Counted from the stretch's first letter, positions 37,067-45,870 are shown. The stretch is 64,000 bases of DNA from Rhodovulum euryhalinum (GCF_004342445.1 NZ_SLWW01000010.1:78491-142490); one strand, 5' to 3'. Numbers and translations: made by a program. Notes: a model not told the origin generated them from the sequence alone.

Positions 37067-38431
37067 TCAGGCCCTCTCGAAACCGCGGGCGACTTCCCAG
37101 TCGGTCACGCGGCGGTCGTATTGCGTCTGCTCCCAGCGGGCGGCGTGGACATAGTGGTCCACCACCTCGTCGCCCAGAGCCGCGCGGAGCATGGCGGATT
37201 CGTCGGCGGCCGCAAGAGCATCCCGCAGCGTCCTGGGGATCTGGCGCACGCCCTCGGTGGTATAGGCGTCGCCCCGGAACTCGGGTTCCAGTTCCAGCCC
37301 CTCGTCGATGCCCGCCATCCCCGCCGCGATCTGGACGGCATAGGCGAGATAGGGGTTCAGATCCGCGCCGCCCACCCGGTTCTCGATCCGGATCGCCTTG
37401 CTTCCCTCGCCCACGAGGCGGTAACCGGCCGTGCGGTTGTCGCGCGACCAGACCGCCTTGGTCGGCGCGAAGGTGCCCGCGACGTAGCGCTTGTAGCTGT
37501 TGATGTTGGGGGCCAGGAACAGGGTGAAGTCACTGGCGTATTTGAGCAGCCCCGCCACGTAGGCGCGCATCGTGGCGGACATGCCGAACGGTTCGTCCGG
37601 GTCGAAGAACAGCGGCTGGCCATCCGCCGACCACAGCGACTGGTGCACGTGGCAGGACGAGCCCGCGGGGGCGTCGGCATATTTCGCCATGAAGGTCACC
37701 GCGTGGCCCTGCGCCAGCGCGATCTCCTTGACCGCGTGCTTGGTGATCGTGTGGATATCGGCGCTGTCCAGCGCGTCGGAATATTTCACGTTGATCTCGT
37801 GCTGCCCGGCCCAGGCCTCGCCCTTGGAGTTTTCCACAGGTATTCCAGCGCCATAGAGGTCGTCCCTTACGGCCCGCATCAACGCCTCCTCGCGGGCGGT
37901 GGTCAGGATGTGGTAATCCTCGTTGTAGGGGCTGGTCGGCGTCAGCGCACGGTAGCCGCTGTCATGGACCTGATCGAAGCTTTCGCGGAAGACGTAGAAC
38001 TCCAGTTCGGACGCGGTCTTGGCGACCATGCCGCGTTCCGCCAGCCGGGCCAGTTGCGCCCTGAGGATCGACCGGGGCGCGACCGCGATCGGGTGGTGGC
38101 CGTGGTGGTCCAGCGTGTCGCAGATCACCAGCGCGGCACCGGGCGCCCAGGGGGCGAGGCGCAGCGTGGCCAGGTCGGGCTTCATCATGTAGTCGCCATA
38201 GCCCTGCGCCCAGCTTGCCGACTTGAAGCCCGGCACAGGCTCCATCTCCTGATCGACGGCCAGGAGGTAGTTGCAGGAATGGGTCTCGTGGCCCGCATCC
38301 AGGAAATGGCGGGCGTGAAAGCGTTTGCCCATCAGCCGGCCCTGCATGTCGATCTGGGCCAGGGTGACGGTGTCGATCTCGCCCGCATCCACCAGCTTGG
38401 TCAGGGCGTCGAGGGTCAGGGTGCCGGGCAT
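37067..38431 (-). CDS. glutamine-synthetase-like gamma-glutamyl ligase
   Basis: 454-residue GlnA-superfamily enzyme. The ATP/metal blocks are visible (ELEFYVFRES; GQHEINVKYSDALDSAD; FMAKYADAPAGSSCHVHQSLW; NRTAGYR; IENRVGGADLNPYLA). It lacks the adenylylation-site Tyr region of housekeeping GS and resembles gamma-glutamyl-amine ligases such as PuuA, IpuC and the GlnA3/GlnA4 types, which join glutamate to an amine with ATP. Its operon (transporter, two dehydrogenases, amidohydrolase) argues for amine catabolism, not ammonia assimilation. ATG 38431 is preferred over an upstream TTG at 38452. Confidence 0.88.
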   Translation of the reverse strand: MPGTLTLDALTKLVDAGEIDTVTLAQIDMQGRLMGKRFHARHFLDAGHETHSCNYLLAVDQEMEPVPGFKSASWAQGYGDYMMKPDLATLRLAPWAPGAALVICDTLDHHGHHPIAVAPRSILRAQLARLAERGMVAKTASELEFYVFRESFDQVHDSGYRALTPTSPYNEDYHILTTAREEALMRAVRDDLYGAGIPVENSKGEAWAGQHEINVKYSDALDSADIHTITKHAVKEIALAQGHAVTFMAKYADAPAGSSCHVHQSLWSADGQPLFFDPDEPFGMSATMRAYVAGLLKYASDFTLFLAPNINSYKRYVAGTFAPTKAVWSRDNRTAGYRLVGEGSKAIRIENRVGGADLNPYLAYAVQIAAGMAGIDEGLELEPEFRGDAYTTEGVRQIPRTLRDALAAADESAMLRAALGDEVVDHYVHAARWEQTQYDRRVTDWEVARGFERA

Positions 38432-38463
38432 TCGGGCCTCTGTCGGTTGCAAGATGGGAAAGC

Positions 38464-38485
38464 GGGCGCCCCGGGCGGGACGCCC
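38464..38485 (-). promoter_or_regulatory. intra-operon hairpin after dctP
   Basis: GGGCGCCCC / GGGACGCCC form a nine-pair stem with one mismatch and a GGGC loop between the binding-protein and ligase genes. Likely sets the ratio of binding protein to downstream enzymes; no T-run follows. Confidence 0.4.
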
Positions 38486-38503
38486 TTGCGGTCAGGCCTT
38501 GGA

Positions 38504-39538
38504 TCAGCCGTAGCGGTAAGGCCGGCCCGCCTTCTGCATGTCGGCATTGTACTGCTTGAAGATCTGGACCACCTTCGCCTTGGTCTCGGACTCGGCGGCG
38601 ATCTCGTCCCAGAATTTCTGGGCGGCGGCCTCGACCTGGTCCCATTCGGCATCCGGGATCGAGGTCAGTTCCATCTTGGTGCCGTTGACCCGAAGCGCCG
38701 CCTCGCCGCCCCAGTACCACCATTGGCGGTAGTAGTGCGACTGTTCCATGCAGACCTTCAGCAGTTCCTGCAGCCGTTCCGGCACCTCGTTCCAGCGGTC
38801 CTGGTTGGCGAAGAAATGGCCGATCCAGGCGCCCGAGATGTTGTTGGTCAGGAAATAGTTGGTCACGTCGGCCCAGCCGACCGTGTAATCCTCGGTGATG
38901 CCCGACCAGGCGATGCCGTCAAGCTCGCCGGTCTGGACGGCCACCTCGATATCCTCCCAGGGCAGGGTCACGGGGACCACGCCGAACTGCGACAGGAACC
39001 GGCCTGCGGTGGGGAAGGTGAAGACGCGCTTGCCCTTGAGGTCAGCGAGGCTGCGGATCGGGTCCTTGGTGGCGAAATGGCAGGGATCCCAGGCGCCCGC
39101 GCTGATGTGCTTGACGCCGACCTTGGCGTATTCCTCGGCCCAGATCTCGTTCAGCCCGTACTGGTTGAACAGCACCGGCACGTCCAGCGAATAGCGGGAC
39201 GCGAAGGGAAAATAGCCGCCGAACACGGTGACTTCGGTCGGCGAGGCCATGGAATCGTCGTCGGACTGCACTGCGTCGATGGTGCCCTGCTGCATCGCGC
39301 GGAACAGCTCGCCGGTCGGCACCAGCTGGTCGGCGTAGAACAGCTCGATCTGCATCTCGTCGCCGGCGATCTTGTTGAAGCTGTCGATGGCGGGCTTCAC
39401 CACATGCTCGGCCAGCGCGGGGCCCGCATAGGTCTGCATCCGCCAGCGGATCGTCGACTGGGCATGAACGGCGGGCGCGGCCAGGCTGGCGGCGGCGCCG
39501 ACACCGGCGGTGGTCAGGAACTTGCGTCTGGTGGTCAT
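38504..39538 (-). CDS. dctP: TRAP transporter substrate-binding protein
   Basis: 344-residue DctP-family periplasmic protein. The N-terminus TTRRKFLTTAGVGAAASLAAPAV carries a twin-arginine-type signal. The mature part has the family arginine region KGKRVFTFPTAGRFLSQFG and the acidic/aromatic pocket residues WDPCHFATKDP. An AAGGAGAG precedes ATG 39538. It captures the substrate for the DctQM membrane complex; the ligand is probably an amine or amino acid-like compound, given the downstream ligase. Confidence 0.92.
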   Translation of the reverse strand: MTTRRKFLTTAGVGAAASLAAPAVHAQSTIRWRMQTYAGPALAEHVVKPAIDSFNKIAGDEMQIELFYADQLVPTGELFRAMQQGTIDAVQSDDDSMASPTEVTVFGGYFPFASRYSLDVPVLFNQYGLNEIWAEEYAKVGVKHISAGAWDPCHFATKDPIRSLADLKGKRVFTFPTAGRFLSQFGVVPVTLPWEDIEVAVQTGELDGIAWSGITEDYTVGWADVTNYFLTNNISGAWIGHFFANQDRWNEVPERLQELLKVCMEQSHYYRQWWYWGGEAALRVNGTKMELTSIPDAEWDQVEAAAQKFWDEIAAESETKAKVVQIFKQYNADMQKAGRPYRYG

Positions 39539-39596
39539 CTCTCTCTCCTTGTTGGCGGGGTCTCCCCCGGGCTTGGGCCCCTTGCCGGGGCTCTGG

Positions 39597-40922
39597 TTAC
39601 AATCCGTAGACATAATGGGGCAGCCACAGCGCGATGCCGGGGAAGGCCATGACGGTGGCCAGCGCCAGAAGCATCACGCCGACGAAGGGCACGATGGAGG
39701 CATAGATGTCCGTTAGCCCGATCTCCTTGGGCGCCATCGCCTTCATCAGGAACAGGTTGTAGCCGAAGGGCGGCGTCATGTAGGCGATCTGGGTGGTGAT
39801 GGTGTAAAGCACGCCATACCAGATCAGGTCGAACCCCAGCGCCTTGACCAGCGGCACGTAAAGCGGCGCCACGATCACCAGCATCGCGGTGTCGTCGAGA
39901 AACGTGCCCATGATCAGGAACGACAGCTGCATCAGGATCAGGATCGTCCAGGGCGACAGGTGCATCTGTTCGGTGAAGAGATTGTCGATGGCGCGCACCG
40001 CCCCCAGCCCGTCGAACACCGCGCCGAAGGCCATGGCGGCCAGGATGATCCACATGAACATGCAGGAAATCGCCAGCGTCTGGCGCACCGAGGTCTCGAA
40101 CACCTCGCGCGTCATGCGGCCCTTGAGGATCGCGGCAGCCAGCGCGGTCAACGCCCCGATGGCCGAGCTTTCCACCAGCGAGGTCCAGCCGTTGATGAAG
40201 GGCACCATCATCGCCGCGAAGATGCCAACGGGCAGAAGCCCCGCGCGCAGCAGCCGCATCTTCTCGGCGAAGGCGATCTCCTCGCGCTCTTCGGGGCCCA
40301 GCGCGGGGCCGAGTGCCGGCGTGATCCGGCAGCGAATGTAGATATAGGCGATGAACATCGCGGCCATCATCAGGCCGGGCAGGATGCCCGCCAGCCACAA
40401 CTGCCCCACCGGCTGGCGCGCGATCATGGCGTAAAGCACCAGCACCACCGAGGGCGGCACGAGGATGCCAAGGCTCGATCCCGCCTGGATCACGCCCGTC
40501 ACCATCTTCTTGTCGTAGCCGCGTTTCAGCAACTCGGGCAGCGCGATGGTCGCCCCGATGGCCATGCCCGCGACCGACAGCCCGTTCATGGCCGAGATCA
40601 GCACCATCAGCCCGATCGTCCCGATGGCGAGCCCCCCCGGCACCGGCCCCATCCAGACATGGAACATCCGGTAAAGATCGTCCGCGATCCGGCTTTCGGA
40701 CAGCACGTAGCCCATGAAGATGAACATCGGCAGCGTCAGCAGCGGATACCATTTCATCAGCTTCATCGCCGCCGAAAACGGGATCACCGACCCGCCCGTG
40801 CCCCACAGCGCCAGCGCCGCGATTCCGGCCACCGCCCCGATGGCGCCAAAGACCCGCTGGCCGGTGAACAGCATCAGCATCATGGACGCGAACATCAGAA
40901 GCGCGATCATCTCGTAGGACAT
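39597..40922 (-). CDS. dctM: TRAP transporter large permease
   Basis: 441-residue membrane protein with about 12 helices, including MFIFMGYVLSESRIADDLY and SGLSVAGMA-like re-entrant segments (NGLSVAGMAIGATIALPELLKRGY) and QAGSSLGILVPPSVVLVLYA. It is the transport subunit, driven by a Na+ or H+ gradient. Its ATG overlaps the dctQ stop (ATGA). Confidence 0.93.
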   Translation of the reverse strand: MSYEMIALLMFASMMLMLFTGQRVFGAIGAVAGIAALALWGTGGSVIPFSAAMKLMKWYPLLTLPMFIFMGYVLSESRIADDLYRMFHVWMGPVPGGLAIGTIGLMVLISAMNGLSVAGMAIGATIALPELLKRGYDKKMVTGVIQAGSSLGILVPPSVVLVLYAMIARQPVGQLWLAGILPGLMMAAMFIAYIYIRCRITPALGPALGPEEREEIAFAEKMRLLRAGLLPVGIFAAMMVPFINGWTSLVESSAIGALTALAAAILKGRMTREVFETSVRQTLAISCMFMWIILAAMAFGAVFDGLGAVRAIDNLFTEQMHLSPWTILILMQLSFLIMGTFLDDTAMLVIVAPLYVPLVKALGFDLIWYGVLYTITTQIAYMTPPFGYNLFLMKAMAPKEIGLTDIYASIVPFVGVMLLALATVMAFPGIALWLPHYVYGL

Positions 40923-41428
40923 CAGATCTCGATGTCCCTGATATGCGCGATGTCCTTGAAAAGCTCGGAAATCGCCTGCAACAGCATCAGGAGCAGCCCG
41001 GCGCACATGATCGACTTGATCGGCCAGAGCACGGGCCGCCAGGCGGTCGGGCTGCGTTCGTTGTATTGCAGGCTGTAAAGCAGGCTGTCGATCCCGCCAT
41101 AAAGCAGCACGCCCAGAAAGAAGATCAGGAACAGCACGGTGAAACTGTCGACCCAGGCCCGTTCGGTCACCGACCAGCGGCCATAGAACAGGTCCATCCG
41201 CACGTTCGACCCCAGCTGGATCGAGTAGGGCCCGCCCATGATGTAATAGGCCACCATCGCGAACTGGGCCATTTCCAGCGTCCAGAGCGAGGGCAGGAAG
41301 AACGTCTTCGAGATCGAGGACCACAAGAGGATCCCCATCATCACGAAGATGCCGTACATCATCACCCGGCCGATGTGATAGTTCACGCCGTCGACGATGC
41401 GGACATAGCGGCGCATGAAGGCGGTCAT
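40922..41428 (-). CDS. dctQ: TRAP transporter small permease
   Basis: 168-residue protein with four membrane helices (first: VMMYGIFVMMGILLWSSIS), a DctQ-type small subunit that partners DctM. Its start overlaps the amidohydrolase stop by four bases, placing the transporter directly after that gene in the operon. Confidence 0.9.
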   Translation of the reverse strand: MTAFMRRYVRIVDGVNYHIGRVMMYGIFVMMGILLWSSISKTFFLPSLWTLEMAQFAMVAYYIMGGPYSIQLGSNVRMDLFYGRWSVTERAWVDSFTVLFLIFFLGVLLYGGIDSLLYSLQYNERSPTAWRPVLWPIKSIMCAGLLLMLLQAISELFKDIAHIRDIEI

Positions 41429-42180
41429 GGCGCCGCCCCCTGCCCCAGCCCGGCCAGCGCCGCCGTCACCAGCCCGGCCAGCATGACGCCCATCCGGGCC
41501 TGCGCCGCGTCCCCGGCGATCAGGTCGTTGCGGATTTCCAGCATCACGTTCAGGCGCCCCTTCCCGACCCCGTGTTCCCTCAGTGTATGGGTCACCCCGT
41601 CCTGCGGTCCATAGGGTTCGTTCCGGGCCACCACATGGCCGGTCCGGAATGGCGCGGCCACCAGCATCGCATCGGCCAGGCGGGCGTCGGCATCGTGCAG
41701 GATGCCGATCTCGACCGCGCGCGGCACCCCGTGCCAGATGGGCGTGAAGCTGTGCACCGTGACCAGCGCCGCGCCGGGCCGGGCGGCCAGCACCGCCTCG
41801 AGCGCGTCGCGGAAGGGCGCGTAGTAGCGCCGGGCGCGGTCGGCGCGGTCGGCCCGGGTCAGGTCGCGGTTGCCGGGAATGGCAATTGTCTCGGTCAGGG
41901 GGGGCATCGCCCCGGGTGATCCGCCGGGCCGGTTGCAGTCATGCACCAGCCGCGAGACGGTCGCCGCGACCAGGGGCGCGTCCAGCGCCGCCGCCATCGC
42001 CCGCGCCACGCCCAGCGCGCCGGGATCCCAGGCCGCATGGCTGGCCTCGTCGCCCGGGGCCAGGCCAAGTCCCGCGAACGCCGCCGGAATGGCGTTCGAG
42101 GCATGTTCGCAGACCAGCACCACGGCCCCCTGCCCCGCGGCATTCACGATCTCCGGCCCTTCGCCCACGCTGTCGGTCAT
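41425..42180 (-). CDS. N-formylglutamate amidohydrolase family protein
   Basis: 251-residue member of the HutG/N-formylglutamate amidohydrolase family (VLVCEHASNAIP; SHAAWDPGALGVARAMA; SRLVHDCNRP; TVHSFTPIWHG; NEPYGPQDGVTHTLREHG). Relatives cleave N-acyl glutamates in histidine breakdown, but no hut genes are present. As first gene of an operon with a gamma-glutamyl ligase it may hydrolyse a gamma-glutamyl amide or N-acyl product instead. Divergent from the RpiR regulator. Confidence 0.85.
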   Translation of the reverse strand: MTDSVGEGPEIVNAAGQGAVVLVCEHASNAIPAAFAGLGLAPGDEASHAAWDPGALGVARAMAAALDAPLVAATVSRLVHDCNRPGGSPGAMPPLTETIAIPGNRDLTRADRADRARRYYAPFRDALEAVLAARPGAALVTVHSFTPIWHGVPRAVEIGILHDADARLADAMLVAAPFRTGHVVARNEPYGPQDGVTHTLREHGVGKGRLNVMLEIRNDLIAGDAAQARMGVMLAGLVTAALAGLGQGAAP

Positions 42181-42241
42181 GGTGACTCCCCGTTCGCCTG
42201 AACAGGTTTCTTCACCACCCCCACGGCTGTCAATTCCTTTC

Positions 42242-42259
42242 CTGAAACTTTCTCTTCAG
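42242..42259. promoter_or_regulatory. possible RpiR operator
   Basis: CTGAAACTTTCTCTTCAG, with outer inverted CTGAA/TTCAG and an inner GAAA-C-TTTC palindrome. It lies between the divergent amidohydrolase operon and the RpiR gene, 46 bp before the latter's ATG. RpiR/MurR-type sites often contain GAAA/TTTC half-sites. Only one copy seen. Confidence 0.4.
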
Positions 42260-42304
42260 AGGCGAGCGGCCTGACGCTATATTGTGCAGATGGAGACCCG
42301 CCCC

Positions 42305-43177
42305 ATGCACGATCCGCAGCAGACCATCGCCGACCGGCTGCACGCCCGGCTTGACCAGTTGACCCGAGCCGAGCGGCAGCTTGCGGATTCGATCCTGGAG
42401 GCCTACCCGGTTTCGGGGCTCGGCTCGATCACCCAGGTCGCGCAGGCTGCCGAGGTCTCGACGCCCACGGTCGCGCGCATGGTCCAGAAGCTGGGGTTCA
42501 AGGGCTATGCCGAGTTCCAGGCCGCGCTCCGCGCCGAGCTCGAGGCCAAGATCTCGGGCCCCGTCGCCCGGCGCGAGACCTGGGCCGAAGGTGCGCCCGG
42601 CGCGCATATCCTGAACCGCTTCACCGAAGCCGTGATCGGCAATATCCGCCACAGCCTCGGCCAGATCGACCCCGCCCAGTTCGACGCGGTCTGCGACCTG
42701 ATCGCCGACCCGACCCGCCGCGTCCATGTCGCGGGCGGGCGGATCACCCGGACGTTGGCGGAATACCTCGCGCTGCATCTCCAGATGGTCCGCCCCGGCG
42801 TCGTCCCCTTCCAGGGGGAACAGAACGCCTGGGCCCATCCGCTGCTGGACCTCGCGCCGGGCGACGTGCTGGTGGTCTTCGACGTCCGCCGCTACGAGAA
42901 CGCGACGCTGCGGCTGGCCGAGATCGCCGCCGAGCGGGGCGCCGAGATCGTGCTGTTCACCGACCAGTGGCGCTCGCCGGTGCACCGGCTGGCGCGCGCG
43001 GTGCTGGTCAGCCGGACCGTGGTGCCGTCCGCCTGGGATTCCTCGGTCACGACGCTTCTGCTGGTGGAAACCGTGATCGCGGCGGTGCAGGAGCGGCGCT
43101 GGCCCGACACCCGCGCCCGGATGGAGGCGCTGGACGAGATGTTCAACCGCACGGGCTTCTTCCGCAAGTTCACCTGA
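42305..43177 (+). CDS. MurR/RpiR-family transcriptional regulator
   Basis: 290-residue regulator: N-terminal HTH_6 domain (LTRAERQLADSILEAYP ... AAEVSTPTVARMVQKLGFKGYAEFQ, residues 1-75) and a C-terminal SIS domain (RVHVAGGRITRTLAEYLALHL ... GDVLVVFDVRRYENATL). SIS domains normally bind sugar phosphates, yet many alphaproteobacterial members control amine and amino-acid operons. It likely controls the divergent TRAP/ligase operon. ATG 42305 is preceded by GGAG; in-frame ATG 42290 is an alternative. Confidence 0.88.
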   Translation: MHDPQQTIADRLHARLDQLTRAERQLADSILEAYPVSGLGSITQVAQAAEVSTPTVARMVQKLGFKGYAEFQAALRAELEAKISGPVARRETWAEGAPGAHILNRFTEAVIGNIRHSLGQIDPAQFDAVCDLIADPTRRVHVAGGRITRTLAEYLALHLQMVRPGVVPFQGEQNAWAHPLLDLAPGDVLVVFDVRRYENATLRLAEIAAERGAEIVLFTDQWRSPVHRLARAVLVSRTVVPSAWDSSVTTLLLVETVIAAVQERRWPDTRARMEALDEMFNRTGFFRKFT

Positions 43178-43184
43178 AGGGGCT

Positions 43185-43892
43185 TCAGCCGCGGAACCCG
43201 GTCGCCACCACGAACTTCTCGGAACTGTCCGACCGGCTGGCCGGCGGCTTGACGTTGGCGACCTTGTCGAAGCGCTGCTTGAGGATCGTCTGCAACGCGC
43301 CCTCGGCCCCGCCCGCAAGAACCTTGGCGACGAAGGTGCCGCCCACCTCCAGCACGTCGAAGGCCAGTTCGGCGGCCGCCTCGCACAGCGCCACGATCCG
43401 CAGGTGATCGGTCTGCTTGTGGCCGGAACTCGCCGCGGCCATGTCGCTCATCACCACGTCGGCCTTGCCGCCGAGCCAGTCCTTGACCTTGTCGTCGGCA
43501 CCATCATCGAGGAAATCGAGCTGGTGGATCTCGGCGCCCGGAACCGGCTCGACCTCCTGCAGGTCGACCCCCAGCACGCGGCCCACCGCCTTGCCCTTCT
43601 TCTCGCCGAGCGCGTTCACCCGCGCGACCGCAACCTGGCACCAGCCCCCCGGCGCACAGCCCAGGTCCACCACCCGGGCCCCCGGCACGAGAAACCGGAA
43701 ACGGTCGTCCAGTTCGAGGATCTTGAACGCCGCGCGGCCCCTGTAACCTTCGGCCTTCGCGCGCTTGACATAAGGGTCGTTCAACTGCCGTTCGAGCCAC
43801 AGCGTCGAGGACAGCCGCCGCCCCTTGGCCGACTTCACCCGCACCTTCAGGTCGCGCTGCCCGCGCCCGCTCGATCCCCGTTTCTCCGTCAT
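43185..43892 (-). CDS. rlmE: 23S rRNA (uridine-2'-O)-methyltransferase
   Basis: 235-residue FtsJ/RlmE enzyme that methylates U2552 of 23S rRNA, with SAM site [15 protein letters not shown] and the catalytic tetrad context [28 protein letters not shown] (Lys), VMSDMAA (Asp), FVAKVLAGG (Lys) and [14 protein letters not shown] (Glu). Convergent with the RpiR gene. A 22-bp repeated motif lies 25 bases upstream of its start. Confidence 0.93.
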   Translation of the reverse strand: MTEKRGSSGRGQRDLKVRVKSAKGRRLSSTLWLERQLNDPYVKRAKAEGYRGRAAFKILELDDRFRFLVPGARVVDLGCAPGGWCQVAVARVNALGEKKGKAVGRVLGVDLQEVEPVPGAEIHQLDFLDDGADDKVKDWLGGKADVVMSDMAAASSGHKQTDHLRIVALCEAAAELAFDVLEVGGTFVAKVLAGGAEGALQTILKQRFDKVANVKPPASRSDSSEKFVVATGFRG

Positions 43893-43916
43893 GCCCGCCG
43901 CCCGCGCGCCCCCTGT

Positions 43917-43938
43917 CTTCTTCCTGGTTCAAATACTC
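43917..43938 (-). repeat. 22-bp intergenic motif, copy 2
   Basis: Minus strand GAGTATTTGAACCAGGAAGAAG, 18/22 identical to the copy at 6898-6919 and in the same orientation relative to flanking genes. It lies between ppx/gppA and rlmE. Confidence 0.55.
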
Positions 43939-43982
43939 AATTCCGCCAACGGCCGCCCGCCGTCCCGGCCGGGGGACCCGCC

Positions 43983-45095
43983 TCAGAACGGGCCGTCCTC
44001 CAGCACGCCATCGGCCGACATCTGCGCGTAGAGCAGCCCCTCGCGCAAGCCCCGGTCGGCCACCGACAGCCGGTCGGTCGGCCAGAGCCGCATCAGCGCC
44101 TGCAGGATCGCCGCCCCCGACATGATCAGCGCATGCCGGTCGCGCCCGATCCGCGGATCGTTCCGCCGCCCCTCGGGGCCGAGATACAGGTAGGTCCGGA
44201 TCACCTGGTCGATCTGCGTCGAGGTCATGCGCAGCCCATCCACCTTGGTCCGGTCATAGCGCTTGAGACCCAGATGGCTGGCCGCCACCGTCGTCACCGT
44301 TCCACTCGTGCCGATGATCTGGAACCCCTCCTTCGCCTGCTGGGCCGCATAGGGCGAAAAATCGGCCAGGTTCTCCTCGAAGAACCAGCTCATCAGCGCG
44401 AACCGGGCGTGGTCGTCCTCGACATCGTCGAACTGTTCCTTCAGCGTTGCCACCCCCAGAGGCACCGAGATCCAGTCGACCACGCGCGCCGCCGGAAACG
44501 GGTTGTCGGGGGCGTGGAACCCGCCATGCAGCCGCATGATCGCCCGCGGCCGGTCGTGGCGCGGCACCGCCGAAAGGTCGATCCACACCAGTTCCGTCGA
44601 CCCGCCGCCGATATCGACCACCAGCAACTGCTCGGTCCGCGTCGAAACCAGCGGCGCGCAGGAGACGACGGCCAGCCGCGCCTCTTCCTCGGGCTCGATG
44701 ATTTCCAGGTCGAGCCCGGTCTCGCGGCGGACGAAACCGATGAATTCGCGCGCATTGCTGGCCCGCCGGCAGGCCTCGGTCGCGACCAGCCGCATCCGTG
44801 CGACCTGGTGCTTTTCCAGCTTGCCCTTGCAGATCCGCAGCGCCTGCACCGTGCGCGCCATCGACGCCCGGCCCAGGCGGCCCGACGCTTCCAGGCCGGT
44901 GCCAAGCTGCACCGACTTCGAAAAGCTGTCGACCACATGGAACTGGCTGCCCTTGGGCTGGGCAATCAGCATGCGGCAACTGTTGGTGCCGAGATCGAGC
45001 GCCGCATACAGCGAGGCCGGATCCGGCGGAGCAGGCGCGGGGGTCGCCACCGCCTTGGGGAACGCGCCCGCACCTTTGGGACGCCTGGGCGCCAT
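43983..45095 (-). CDS. Ppx/GppA family phosphatase
   Basis: 370-residue ASKHA-fold enzyme: DLGTNSCRMLIAQPKG (phosphate 1), EEEARLAVVS, VVDIGGGSTELVWID (phosphate 2) and GTSGTVTTVAA. It would hydrolyse polyphosphate or pppGpp. It is shorter than E. coli Ppx, with a Pro/Ala-rich N-terminal extension of about 25 residues, as in many alphaproteobacteria. Lies upstream of rlmE on the same strand, 90 bp away. Confidence 0.9.
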   Translation of the reverse strand: MAPRRPKGAGAFPKAVATPAPAPPDPASLYAALDLGTNSCRMLIAQPKGSQFHVVDSFSKSVQLGTGLEASGRLGRASMARTVQALRICKGKLEKHQVARMRLVATEACRRASNAREFIGFVRRETGLDLEIIEPEEEARLAVVSCAPLVSTRTEQLLVVDIGGGSTELVWIDLSAVPRHDRPRAIMRLHGGFHAPDNPFPAARVVDWISVPLGVATLKEQFDDVEDDHARFALMSWFFEENLADFSPYAAQQAKEGFQIIGTSGTVTTVAASHLGLKRYDRTKVDGLRMTSTQIDQVIRTYLYLGPEGRRNDPRIGRDRHALIMSGAAILQALMRLWPTDRLSVADRGLREGLLYAQMSADGVLEDGPF

Positions 45096-45159
45096 AGGAT
45101 CGCCCTCCAGATCGAGTTATCCCCAAGCTATCCCGCCCGGACCGTTCATGCAACGCGGA

Positions 45160-45819
45160 TCAGCGGCGGTTACGCCCGGTCAGTCCCAGAAGCCCGAGCG
45201 CCGCCAGCAGGAACGGCAGGCTGGTGGGCAGCGGCACCACGGCGGGGCCCGCCGCATCCGGCAGGCCGCCCCCGACCGGGGGCGCCGCCGGCGGACTGGC
45301 GACCGGCACGAAGACGGGGCCGCCGCCCGTACCGGGTTGCGGGCCGACCGGCGGCAGGAACGGCGCTTGCGGCCCCCCCCCGCCGCCAGTGCCACGCGGA
45401 CCAGCCACCAGAACGGGACCCACCCCGAAGATCGGCCCGCCGAGCGTCAGCGGCACGATGTCGGAAAGCGGCAAAAGGGCGGTCTTCGCGGGCGCGGCCG
45501 GGCCGGGCAGAGGCACGTCTTCGGACCCGGCCGCGGGCCAGGGCGCCAGCCTGCATTGCCCGGGCTCCGCCTCGCAGATCCCGCGCGCGGAAGGCAGGCA
45601 CTGGCCCCCCTCGGGCCGCGGGCACAGGCCCAGCCCCCAGACGCCAAAGGTCTCGCGGTAGAGCGCGCCTGCCACGGGGAACGCGGCCGCCCCCGGCCAG
45701 CGCCCGGTCGCCCCCGTAGCCGCCGGATCGTCGCCCGGCCAACCGGTCGAGAGCGTCGCGCCCGCCGTCAGCACCAGCAGCGCCGCCGCGGTCGCGGCCG
45801 TTATCGTCTTTGCACGCAT
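45160..45819 (-). CDS. VPLPA-CTERM-like surface/exported protein
   Basis: 219-residue protein with an N-terminal signal peptide (MRAKTITAATAAALLVLTAGA) and a C-terminal sorting signal: V-P-L-P-T-S-L-P (residues 195-202), a hydrophobic helix, then the basic tail R-N-R-R. This is the layout of VPLPA-CTERM proteins (a PEP-CTERM relative) processed by exosortase-like enzymes; the fifth residue is Thr instead of Ala. The centre is rich in Pro, Gly and Ala with two or more Cys (GLGLCPRPEGGQC, GICEAEPGQC). ATG 45819 follows GGTGGAAAG. No exosortase gene is in the window. Confidence 0.7.
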   Translation of the reverse strand: MRAKTITAATAAALLVLTAGATLSTGWPGDDPAATGATGRWPGAAAFPVAGALYRETFGVWGLGLCPRPEGGQCLPSARGICEAEPGQCRLAPWPAAGSEDVPLPGPAAPAKTALLPLSDIVPLTLGGPIFGVGPVLVAGPRGTGGGGGPQAPFLPPVGPQPGTGGGPVFVPVASPPAAPPVGGGLPDAAGPAVVPLPTSLPFLLAALGLLGLTGRNRR

Positions 45820-45835
45820 CTTTCCACCCCCAGAT

Positions 45836-45870
45836 GGCCGGCCCGGCATCCCCCTGATGCCGGGCCGGCC
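45836..45870 (-). promoter_or_regulatory. perfect 15-bp hairpin in the leader of the VPLPA-type gene
   Basis: GGCCGGCCCGGCATC and GATGCCGGGCCGGCC are exact inverted repeats with a CCCCT loop. On the transcript the stem ends 16 bases before the ATG, directly beside the ribosome binding site. It could block ribosome entry, stop transcription from upstream or stabilise the mRNA. Confidence 0.6.

Noticed and set aside
34432..37503. 1023-codon plus-strand open frame over the alcohol and aldehyde dehydrogenase genes
   Set aside because: Shadow of two well-recognised minus-strand enzymes; its composition (His, Arg, Gln, Asp) is what high-GC antisense frames give and it has no family motifs.
37061..39652. 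863-codon plus-strand open frame over the GS-like and dctP genes
   Set aside because: Antisense shadow of clear enzymes; no domain signal.
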